This document shows positions 36,715-46,776 of a DNA stretch of 64,000 nt, piece by piece; position 1 is the first letter of the stretch, and each line of letters opens with the position of its first letter. The position numbers and the translations under genes were made by a program. Below the pieces are notes generated by a model that worked only from the letters and a program-made list of their open reading frames with translations, had not been told where the DNA came from and searched no databases. Source of the DNA: Tethya wilhelma (taxonomy: Eukaryota; Porifera; Demospongiae; Tethyida; Tethyidae); NCBI GenBank assembly GCA_964030475.1, contig CAXIPT010000005.1, positions 2,052,778 to 2,116,777 on the forward strand. The letters run 5' to 3'.

Positions 36715-38637
36715 CTCCTATTAAGTTTGGTTGACTAGAGTAGATCTGTTTCTGTTCCAACTTGCACTATACTTGATTGATTGCAGCACTACTCTCGGAC
36801 TGTTTATTTTAACTTGTAATTAATTATCACATTAATGACTTAAATAATTCCAATTCTTGAAAATCAAAGTTTTGGATCTGTAGCCTGTGAATGTATGGCA
36901 TGCATGCACAGGAGCAACTATCGTAATAATACTATAATAGTATAAGGCGCTGAAAATCAATGGTTACGGATATTCATTGGTGATCATAAGTGGTTAGGAT
37001 AGTCATCAGTGAGTACTCCAGCCGGTCTGGCTTCTGGGAGTGGTTGTTTATCAGGATAATAATAATAATAATAATAGTATACTCAAGCATTCTAGATCTA
37101 TGTTGAAACAATAGACAGATTATTATTGTATTGATTGGCAACTGATTAGCAATGATTCATGGTATGAGCACCATAATAACTGTGTAGTACACTATGTACA
37201 CTGTTCCCATGCATGTTAGTCTAGTACAAACCATAGATTATAATTGAAATAACTGTCTTGTAGTGATTAGCAAAGTTAACAATTATTCATGGCCTGTGTA
37301 GTGCAGTCTTGTAGTCACTATATAAACAGTTCCCATGGCCACAAGTCTACCTGGCAGGCTCCAATTCGCAAGCTATAGTGGAGGAGTAGTCTCGCTAGCC
37401 AGACTCTCCGCAAAAAATGGGAGAGTCTGGCTAGCGAGACTAGTGGAGGAGGCATAACAAGGCTGCATGCATGCGGCGCCTGGAGGCGGTGCTCACAAGG
37501 ATGTCTAATTTATATGGTTTGCATGCCATGATCTATGAGGTTTTAGTATAATAATAATATGCATGCATGCGGCCTGGTTTGTGGTATTTGTGGCCTATAG
37601 TACCCAAGCTGCGCCACAAATACAATTATGCGGCATGATTGTACATTCTGTAAGAATGAAGCAATTATATTATTATTATACCTGATTATCAGATTAGGCT
37701 GGGATGATGATAACTTTATTGATAAGACAGTTTGAATTTTAACGTGTAGGATAATTAATATTTTGAATGAGTATAGCTATAATCAGTATATTATAGTTTG
37801 GATGTTGTACTGGAATATTATGGACACTAATTCCTCTGCTATGGTTGCTGTGCAGAAATTCTCAATTCTATTGACATATAGTTTATTATTATGAAAAGTC
37901 ACGTCCTAAAGCAGTTACTCAGTTACACATTATATCCATATAATAATATATATAATTATACATCTCCTAGGAGATAGACATAGACACTACTATAGTAGTC
38001 TCAAATACAAAAAGCCTTACATTTTGGTACATGAATGGTACACTGAGGCTCTAAGCCTCTAATACAACTTTAAACCACAAAGTTATGTTTATATCATGAC
38101 CTACATGACTTGCATTGTTGTGCGGAGTGTATAAGCGGCAGCCAGAGCTTATATATTTGCTATAAGCTCCTGAGTATATATATAGGTGTACTCAGGCTGA
38201 CCATGATTATTAATACTGAGACAGTTAAGCCTGGATTGGTTTCGAAGCCATGCTAAAACTTCTCAATACATTAATTATAGCATGCATCATCACTGATTGG
38301 CTGCTATTACTGCTGTGGCGGAAAATCGAACTGAACCAGCCTTTTTTTGAAGTTAACAGTTAGTAGTTACTATTGTATAAAAACTAGCTTCTTAATTGAC
38401 TATGGACTTACACAATATACTCAAATCAGTCACTGTTTAACAGCAAGAGTACATCTTATGATAACTTGAGAAATTTTGTATATACAGAAATTTAATAATT
38501 ACACGATCATAAATTTATATGTTTTGGCATAGACTGAGGTAGTCATACAATTATGACATGCATATACCTATAAAGACACAATATATATTTAATCATGAAT
38601 GAAGCTTGGATGTATTATCACAACTATGCATGCAACA
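36715..38637. other. Intergenic region
   Basis: 1.9 kb between two minus-strand genes. It holds the promoter of the RING-TRAF gene, an (AAT)n run near 37052-37075 and the 23-bp-arm foldback at 37387-37442. No gene is seen. Confidence 0.55.
37387..37442. repeat. Foldback element, 23-bp perfect arms
   Basis: 37387-37409 (starting TAGTCTCGCTAGCCAGAC) is the exact reverse complement of 37420-37442, with a 10-base loop. The ends read TAGTCTCG and CGAGACTA. It belongs to the same family as 29257-29305, and position 100-117 resembles a single arm. Confidence 0.85.
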
Positions 38638-39477
38638 TTAATATCTAAGGTTGTAATTATCAAATTTGTATACACGAAATAGAAGTGTATCATTTTTCAG
38701 AAATTCCTGATCTGCTCGAAATCCTTTTGCTGGTAAATCAACATGAGGTATAAATTTGGTATATCCCCATAAACGACGGTCTTTTAAAGCAATATCCTGC
38801 TTCGGTTTTTGACGATGTTCTAAGTTTTCACGAGAATAGAGAGCCATAGTTTTAGTATGATGCAATTTATCCTTTCGTTGATTAACTAATTGAATGACAA
38901 CCCTGCCAGAAAATGGCCATTCTAATATCTCATCAAATTCGCCAGGTAGGAGGATCCAATAAACAGATATGTGTGTTCCTTTGCCTTCTTGATGACCATT
39001 GAAATAGATTTGGAGGCACATTTTATAACCACATGGATGTGAGTAAAATGGATCGGTATTGAAGACACCATCAGATTGTTTACGTCCTTTGAAGCCTTGT
39101 ATTGCAAATGTTACAGGAGGTGTGCGCATATCCTCCAATTTTGCTGGATTGTTTTTGACAGTCAAAACGTTTTGGAGCTGCCCTAGAATATCACCTGCTT
39201 TTACTAGAGTATCAGCATCGTGCTGAACTCTGTCATTCCTTAGTTGATCCGCTTTCAGTTTTTCAAGACGGTTATCACATTCATTAGCTTGCGTTGTCAA
39301 AGACTTCGTAGTTTGCATAAGCTTTTTCGATCGGGTGGTAAGAGTGGCAATACTCCTGTCCAATTTTGTGTGAGCTTGCTTATTTTGTGCCTCTGCACTC
39401 TCCTTAAGCTCCTCTAAGTCATGTTGAGTTGAGAAAACTGTCTGCAGTAAGAGCTCAACTTCTCTATCAGCGTCCAT
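38638..39477 (-). CDS. TRAF-like MATH protein lacking RING and zinc fingers
   Basis: A single-exon gene of 280 aa from the ATG at 39477 (AACATGG, strong context); another ATG five codons upstream has a weak context. Residues ~1-110 form a coiled coil and ~125-280 a MATH domain (FNTDPFYSHPCGYKMCL, LPGEFDEILEWPF). This resembles TRAF1-type proteins that have lost the ligase part and can pair with full TRAFs as modulators. That role is inferred. It is divergent from the PH/glycine-rich gene, with 168 bp between starts. Confidence 0.9.
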   Translation of the reverse strand: MDADREVELLLQTVFSTQHDLEELKESAEAQNKQAHTKLDRSIATLTTRSKKLMQTTKSLTTQANECDNRLEKLKADQLRNDRVQHDADTLVKAGDILGQLQNVLTVKNNPAKLEDMRTPPVTFAIQGFKGRKQSDGVFNTDPFYSHPCGYKMCLQIYFNGHQEGKGTHISVYWILLPGEFDEILEWPFSGRVVIQLVNQRKDKLHHTKTMALYSRENLEHRQKPKQDIALKDRRLWGYTKFIPHVDLPAKGFRADQEFLKNDTLLFRVYKFDNYNLRY

Positions 39478-39645
39478 GTTCGATCGCAACATCAACCGGA
39501 AATAATTACGTGGCCTATTTATAGAAAATGCCGTGCATGCGTTGGCGTAAGTTTCTGCAGCAATAAAAGTCTTGTCATTGTAAAAATAATTGCACTATCG
39601 TCAACTGCAAAAACTATTTGCAAGTTGAGGATCTGCACAAATACA
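39478..39645. promoter_or_regulatory. Shared divergent promoter region, MATH and PH/glycine-rich genes
   Basis: 168 bp between two divergent ATG codons. No clear TATA box in either direction. This is the second head-to-head pair within 6 kb. Confidence 0.5.
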
Positions 39646-42600
39646 ATGGCCGGTATTAGTCAATCTCCCGTTAGTGCAGAACATCCCCTTTCTCGGATGA
39701 TGTCGCTTCCGGCATCGTTCTCGCCTCCAACGGATGCAGCGACTAGCAATCCGTCACTTGCAAGGTCTTTGTCGCTACAGCATTCACCCTCACTTCCAGC
39801 TGGATCTGGAGTGATTCCGCAGGGATATAGAGGCTACCTTGCTCGCCAAGGTAGCGTCCTGAAGAAATGGAAAAGGAAGAAAGTATTTGCTGTTGTACCT
39901 GGTAAGCCGCATGCTAAAAATTAAAGCTAGCACATTTTCAATGTATGTAGCGCGCGGGAATGGGCAGTGCTGGAAAGGTGTACAGGAATATACTTTATCT
40001 TTTGCGGGTTCTGGGCATTGGCATACAATGTCATGCAGTCTCAGGTCGCTCGAGCCATGGCAGTACTATACCCATTCTTAGAGGAATTTTAGAACTACAT
40101 GTTTACTTACATTTTGTGAGCGATGCTCAGGGATTGGGTGAGCCCTAAAGCTGCGTGCTTTGTCTAGCTCATATCGCCGCGCCAGCTTACATACACGCGT
40201 GTAATGCGCATACATAATTCACGCCATGGTCGATCCACGATCCACCACGTATACCATGCACTTTTGTCATTGATGACCTTTACCCATTAAGTTCACCCAC
40301 GCATACAAGTCTAAGCACTTGTATATACACCTCAAGTTATCACTTCAAATCACAACTGACAAGGGTAGTGCCTGCAGATTGCTTCTGATTAGCTCTACTA
40401 CAATTCGGAACTCCCATACTGCTGTAGCATGTTGTTTGTATGGCCAGTGACTTGGTCTGCTGATACATGACATTGTGCAAACTGAGAAATAAAATTACTT
40501 CGATCTGAATTAAGTATGGCCACATGATCAGAAAGTAAAATAATTAGGTTGCTCTCTAGGCCTTGATAGATTATGCTCAAGACTATGTCTATTTTTCTTT
40601 TCTTTTGTGCTCATGCAGTCACAGAATGGCCCTATTATGCTCCAAAATCTGCCTATTATGCTTCTCAAGTAGTCTATTATGCTTATTTCTACCAAATATT
40701 AATATATCGATTTTCAATGAACAGAAGCACAAGCCTGGCAAATTAAAGACCACAGTTATAATATTATGTTTCTGTAGTTATACTGCCTATATTATACTAC
40801 TTAATGCACACTTAGTGAGGTAACTTCTTCAAAAGAACATGCACTAAAGAATGTGTAACAGACAGTATAAGTGACCGCTGAGACTACAGGCCATTCACTC
40901 CAGTCAGGTGCTAGCTGTTAATCCAAAAAAAAACAACAGCCTACTAGAATGGTCACAAAATTCAGCCTATTATGGTAGCATTATTCTTGATGCTCAAGAG
41001 TACCTATTATGCTCAAAATTATGCCGGCATAATCTATCAAGGCCTATATATTGCTCTCAGAAAAGTCAATTGATTTTATGACACAAAATTTGCTGGTGGG
41101 TATTGTTTGACTAGGTTGATGCTGTCTTTGAAAACATGTAAACTAATTTGCCACATAGTTCTTCGGCAAGTATGTATCCACTTCCACTCCATATACCTTG
41201 ATCAGTTTAATTTAAGCAACTATAAAACTATTATTATTTGTGTTCAAGAAGGATTAACTTACGCCAAAATTAGTGGCATTAAAAATGTTGTTGGAAAGCT
41301 TATGTTTCATTTATAGCTTGTCAATGTTAATACTGTACAGCAGGAAAGTTTCTCTGTGTTTAACTTTCACTGTTTTCGCGGATCATGATCCATCTCACTT
41401 CCTGGCGACTCCCATATGTGCTGTACTTGGAGCCGCGAGAAAGTTTTTATTCACAAATTCTCCATAGTGTACATATGTATGCGCATTGCACAGCTCATCC
41501 ACAAAAGTTAGAATGCAAAAATCTTTTATTAGAGACATCCACGAAAGATAGACACTGCAAATTTTCCCCGCTATACGGTATTGCCCCGTGGATGACCATA
41601 GTGACAAATACCCCTGTATTATATGAGGTATGCACTTTGAGGTCCTCTATTAAGACTAGCTCTGGCTAGAAAATTTCAGGCTGGTAATATCTACTTGCAT
41701 ATATTGCATGAAGCACAATCTTGAAATTTCATAAGGATAACTTTTTAACAAATATTGTTGGCAACCATAAATAATCCATGCAGTCTATACTGTACACATC
41801 ATCATAGAAATTTTTACTATTGCAGGACAGCCAACAACTGAAATTATCAAGTATGGGAAGAAAAATAGAACCCTGCACTCATTTTCCTCCTACAATCCTG
41901 ACGTGGCAGTTGAACCACTAAGTGCTGATCCAAAGAGTGAGGATTTTCTTGTGTTTCGTCTCATAAACACGCAAAACAAGAAGCAACTTGCAAAGTATCG
42001 AGCAGATGATATTGTTCAAATGCGAAACTTCATGGCATCTCTTGGAAACACTGGGGTAGGTGTATTTTCACCTAAATCTATACTACCCCTAGATATTCCA
42101 GACCCAGAACCAGCATTTGTTGCTAAAGTGCCTCAATCGCAATACTTTGAAACGATTCAGCAGTTCCCAGCAGCATTTTACTACCCCAAAGCGATCGGCT
42201 TCACAGTCCCTGAAGCACCAAAAGAAGCCCACCTACCTTCTGAGGCTACAAAGCTGCCTATTTATAGCACAAAGCTTACAACTTCTACTCAAGAACGGCG
42301 ACCATGGAATGATACTTTCCGGCCCCCCAATGGTCCAGCAGTCTTGATGCCAATCAGCATGGGATATGGGTTAGAAGTGGGATTGAAAAGCGGCCAGCAG
42401 GCTATCTGGGATCCAAGCATCAAGTCCTACTGTTTACTTGATCACAATGACAAGAAGCGTGTCAATGGAGATCCACGCAAATTGTACAAAAAACCAGCGC
42501 CAATCAAGAAGCAACGATTCGATTATGGTGCAGCACGTCTAAACCCAAATCTGGAAAAATCATTCAAGATATTTCGAAATCCAGACATTTTGAAAGCAAC

Positions 42601-45600
42601 AAAAGCTCAAGCTGAACATGCAAGAAAACCTCGAGCCTTTGAGCTTTATGCCTGTGGGAAAGGAGGCTATGCAGGACAACACGGGCAATCTGGAAGACCT
42701 GGTGTAGATGGACAACCAGGAATAACAGCTAGCAGGAAAGGAGCTGCTGGAGTATCTGGAGGTAATGGTGGAATTGGAGAGCCAGGACTGGATGGACTTG
42801 AAGGAGGCCACGCATCAGCAGCCAGTGATGTTCTGATGTATCTTGATGGAGACGCAAATGAACTGAAAATCACCGGTACATGTCAGATCAAAGCAAAACT
42901 TGGAGGAACAGACAACGAGGAAGTTTTTTTCATCAGTTGCCGTGGTGGTGATGGAGGAAGAGGTGGAAATGGTGGTACAGGTGGCTGTGGAGGAGATGGA
43001 GGAGCTGGTGGGCGAGGTGCTCCTGGTAAGAAAGGATTCGATGCGATTGGATACAGTCGAGGTGGAGATGGTGGACCTGGAGGAAACGGAGGAAATGGCG
43101 GAGATGGAGGTACAGGAGGCCGTGGAGGCTCTGGAGGCGATGGTGGTGATGCTGGAGCAGGAGGAGTGTGCGTGATATGCACTTCAAAACCTGAACTCAT
43201 GGTGCTTGTTGAGATCGACTGTACTCAGGGGCATCCTGGTATAAGAGGCAATGGAGGAGAAGGAGGCAAAAGTGGAGAAGGTGGCACTAAAGGCATTGGA
43301 GGGCCAGGTGGACCAGGAGGAAGTGGAACAATCAAAGAAACCTGGGTTGATTCGAACAACGTAAGACACACCAAATTCTATGATGCCCCAGGAAGACCAG
43401 AACCCTCTGGCTATAATGGTGATGACGGCAAACCTGGCAGTCAAGGAAAGAGTGGAATGAATGGCAAAGATGGGAAACAAGCCCAACATGGAGGAATCTC
43501 ATGGGTCATACAATCTAAGGAAGGCAAGNCTGGTGTAGATGGACAACCGGGAATGACAGCTAGCAGAAAAGGAGCTGCTGGAGTATCTGGAGGTAATGGT
43601 GGAATTGGAGAGCCAGGACTGGATGGACTTGAAGGAGGCCACGCATCAGCTGCTAGTGATGTTCTGATGTATCTTGATGGAGATGCAAATGAACTGAAAA
43701 TCACGGGTACATGTCAGATCAAAGCAAAACTTGGAGGAACAGACAACGAGGAAGTTTTTTTCATCAGCTGTCGTGGTGGTGATGGAGGAAGAGGTGGAAA
43801 TGGCGGTACAGGTGGCTGTGGAGGAGATGGAGGAGCTGGTGGGCGAGGTGCTCCCGGTAAGAAAGGATTCGATGCGATTGGATACAGTCGAGGCGGAGAT
43901 GGTGGACCTGGAGGAAACGGCGGAAATGGCGGAGATGGAGGTACAGGAGGCCGCGGAGGCTCTGGAGGCGATGGTGGTGATGCTGGAGCAGGAGGAGTGT
44001 GCGTGATATGCACTTCAAAGCCTGAACTCATGGTGCTTGTTGAGACCGACTGTACTCAGGGGCATCCTGGAATAAGAGGCAATGGAGGAGAAGGAGGCAA
44101 AAGCGGGGAAGGTGGCACTAAAGGCATTGGAGGGCCAGGTGGTCCAGGAGGAAGTGGAACACTCAAAGAAACTTATGTTGACTCACGCAATGTAAGACAC
44201 ATCAAATACTATGATGCCCCAGGAAGACCAGGACCCTCTGGCTATAATGGTGATGATGGCAAACCTGGGAGTCAAGGAAAGAGTGGAATGAATGGCAAAG
44301 ATGGAAAACAAGCCCAACATGGAGGAATCTCATGGGTCATACAATCAAAGGAAGGCAAGATCCTCCAGCAATCTGCAACCAAATACAGTGTGAAAGTGAA
44401 AGGATTCCGAGTAGTTAGTGAGCATGCTGATGACATCTTTGAGCCAAATGAACGAATTGGTGTTTCAGAAATCACTCTAGTTAACAATGGTGGCCTGCCT
44501 CTTCCAGCTGGTGCAGAAGTGCTGATGGAACCATCAAGCACCATCAACTTTGAGCCAACACGCTATAAGCTACCTGAAATTGCACCTGGCCAAAGTTTCA
44601 AAGTCCCAAATACGTTCTACGGGCGAATCTTTGATCAGCCTCCTCCTACTGCTACTGGTGGATTGAACACAAATGCTGAGTTTTACACGCGAGTTGAGCT
44701 TCTCGGCCGTCCATTTCTCGATTCTCTTATTCCAAAGAAGTTGCAGGTGCAATATCCTGTGAAGATCAGCTCAATTGTATCTGCCGAGAGTGTTGGTAGG
44801 GGTGAAATTACAGCCCTACAGATCGAGATTGACAACATTTCCTCAAAACCGTATGGTTCATGTGAAGGATCAGCTGGAGGAGTTGGCTTGAATATCCACA
44901 TGGATGCACGGTTCATCCCAATTGCGTACGGAAAACTTGATTCGACTGAGACAGATGCTTACATTGCCACTTATGACCCAAAGGAGAAGGACAGCTTGTT
45001 TGTTGAGATAAAGAAAATCCAGCCAAAGAGGCGTCTTAAGATCGTGGTGATAGTACAAATGGATTGTAATGCCGAGCTATTTGACCGATGCTTGTGGCAA
45101 GCTGAGCTGTGTCTACGAGGGAAAATTATAGAGTACGACTTTAGGAACATCCGTGTGTCTCCGATTTACATACCCAGGACCCCACCGGCCGACACTCTTA
45201 TGATTACAAGCTCAGAGCTCTCACACCAAGAATTTCTTCTTTGGCAGCGAGTTTTTCAGATTCTTGGAATAACAACCGACCTCTGGGATACTACCCGTTA
45301 CAATGGTCTCTCTGTTGATAGCCGTACAGGAGCACGTCACTCAGACTCATGGATAGGCCGATACCAAGGAAGGCTCATTCTCTTCCCAAACAGTAACCTT
45401 TCTCTTCTTTATGGGTCTGACATTGTTGACCATTTTCAGGGTCATAGCAGTGGTGCCGAGCAACAAATCCCAAACCTTGGATCTGGGATGGTACTTTTTC
45501 TTCCTTCTGCTCCAGGCCGAGATATTAAAGTGAACAAATATCAAGATCATGGAGATGTACAAGTACTCCGTCATCTTTTCTCAGTTGGGGAAACACTGCC

Positions 45601-46495
45601 ACTTCCAAAGGGAGGATACTCTGGAAAACACATCACCAAACCAAGCTCAAACGAAGCATGTCTAAAATGGGAGCTGCAAACACTTCAGCAACTAGAAAAG
45701 GAGATTTCATCACAATCGGTAGCTGTCTTGAACCGGACGATCGACTTTCAATCAAAAGGCTTCATGAAATATTCGTACGGTGAAGTTGATTTACGCCGAT
45801 GCCCATTGAAGCGATCTTCAAAGCTGGTTGCAGTTGATGGTGCTGGAGGAAGTATTATTTCAATGGGTACCGATGATCCCAATTTATCCAGCAACTATGA
45901 AGATATTCCTCTTGCTACAAACTTTGGGCAAGTACTTCTTCATACTCTCTATTGCCTTCCACTCAGCTACAAGTTAGCAGTGATAAAAGGAACAAAGCCA
46001 TACGAAATGATGACCAGTGCTTCCATTACACCCACCTTTTCTCTTCCAAATGGATTATCTCTTTCACTTGTACAATTATCGGCAATTTGTGCAGCTTATG
46101 AGATCGCAGATGAGGTACTAGATGGATCAAAGAACCAGGAGATTTGCAATTTCTTTCTGGAGGATATACAAGCCAACAAAGATGCCTATTCAGGGCAAGC
46201 TGACACTATGTGTCAAATGTTAGATCTTATTGACAGAGAAATCCAAGCACGCAAAAAGTTGCTAGATTATTCAGAAGTGTCTCAGGCAGCTAAAGAAGCA
46301 AAAAAGGTGATTGGACATGTCCAGAAAGCACTCCAAGTATCCTCAAGGCGAAAAAGCTTAAAACGATCATCATCAACCTCGGGCCAACTTCGAATGCTCC
46401 CTGAGTTGGCTCTGCTACAAGATAGTCTTCATGTTCATCGCAGCCACCAACACCAGGTCAAGGATGAACGCTGGAACTTGCTATGTCAAGCTTGA
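39646..46495 (+). CDS. Giant intracellular protein: PH domain, polyglycine-rich blocks, long unassigned C-terminal region
   Basis: Two exons, 39646-39901 and 41826-46495. As assembled 1641 aa; 1364 aa if the copy around the n at 43529 is removed. Residues ~58-150 look like a PH domain (GYRGYLARQGSVLKKWKRK; the usual C-terminal Trp is not obvious). Residues ~361-930 alternate Gly-rich blocks (GGDGGRGGNGG, GGNGGDGGTGG) with two beta-like inserts (DVLMYLDGDANELKI, GVCVICTSKPELMVL). There is little Pro and no signal peptide, so this is not a secreted collagen. The regular GGx pattern would suit polyglycine-II helix bundles, as known in snow flea antifreeze protein and the ALK glycine-rich region. 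From ~935 come Ig-like beta segments (ITLVNNGGLPLPAG), an alpha/beta-like part (FQILGITTDLW, GRLILFPNSN) and helices to the end. I recognise no named family. The start has a strong context (ACAATGG). The polyA signal is at 46771. Confidence 0.8.
40559..41044. mobile_element. MITE with GGCCTTGATAGATTATGC terminal repeats
   Basis: A 486-bp element whose left end GGCCTTGATAGATTATGC is mirrored by GCATAATCTATCAAGGCC at the right. TA flanks both sides (40557-40558 and 41045-41046). This fits a Tc1/mariner-type non-autonomous element. It contains repeated CCTATTATGCTC motifs and no transposase. It lies in the intron of the PH/glycine-rich gene. Confidence 0.8.
41331..41580. mobile_element. MITE related to the 4921 element
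   Basis: It begins TACTGTACAGCAGGAAAGTTT and ends AAATTTTCCCCGCTATACGGTA, inverted to each other with mismatches. The ends match those at 4921-5127. It lies in the same intron as the 40559 MITE. Confidence 0.65.
42699..43528 (+). repeat. 830-bp coding repeat, copy 1, ending at an n
   Basis: Matches 43530-44359 with scattered substitutions, several of them changing residues (for example ETWVDSNN against ETYVDSRN). The copy ends exactly at the ambiguous base 43529. Confidence 0.9.
43529..43529. other. Single ambiguous base (n) between two repeat copies
   Basis: One n separates the copies 42699-43528 and 43530-44359. The reading frame stays open across it (codon NCT). The position, exactly at the join of two overlapping copies, suggests a scaffold join. 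Confidence 0.9.
43530..44359 (+). repeat. 830-bp coding repeat, copy 2, starting at an n
   Basis: The second copy of 42699-43528, offset 831 bases (277 codons). It continues without a break into the C-terminal part of the gene. Confidence 0.9.
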
Positions 46496-46770
46496 GATTG
46501 AAAAGTGTGCAAGAGTAAGTAGCTAGTGAAAACTTGGAACAAAATTGTGAATTTAGTAAAGAAAACTTTTGAACAGGATTTTTAGTATTGTGAATTTAGT
46601 AGTTGTTCGATCGAGGCTGTGGTGGTGCAGTGATACCACTTTTGATTCAGTTAGCCTATATGTTGATATTTTTTGTATAGATTTCATAATTTATATTCCC
46701 CAACCTTTTTTTATTGTGTGGGATAAAGTTGATAGTTTTGTTCTAGCTTATAATTATGTGTTTGATCAAT

Positions 46771-46776
46771 AATAAA
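46771..46776 (+). terminator. Polyadenylation signal AATAAA
   Basis: AATAAA 276 bp after the stop of the PH/glycine-rich gene, followed by a second near-copy (AATAAAA). The most likely 3' end of that transcript. Confidence 0.6.

Noticed and set aside
39625..39645. Extended N-terminus of the PH protein from an upstream in-frame codon
   Set aside because: The upstream codon is TTG; the ATG at 39646 has a strong context.
42883..44031. Pro-rich and Glu/Met-rich open frames in other frames of the Gly-rich region
   Set aside because: Shadows of the GGN codons of the PH/glycine-rich gene.
42650..44360. Collagen triple-helix domain
   Set aside because: The pattern is GGx rather than Gly-Pro-Y, with few prolines, no signal peptide and an N-terminal PH domain.
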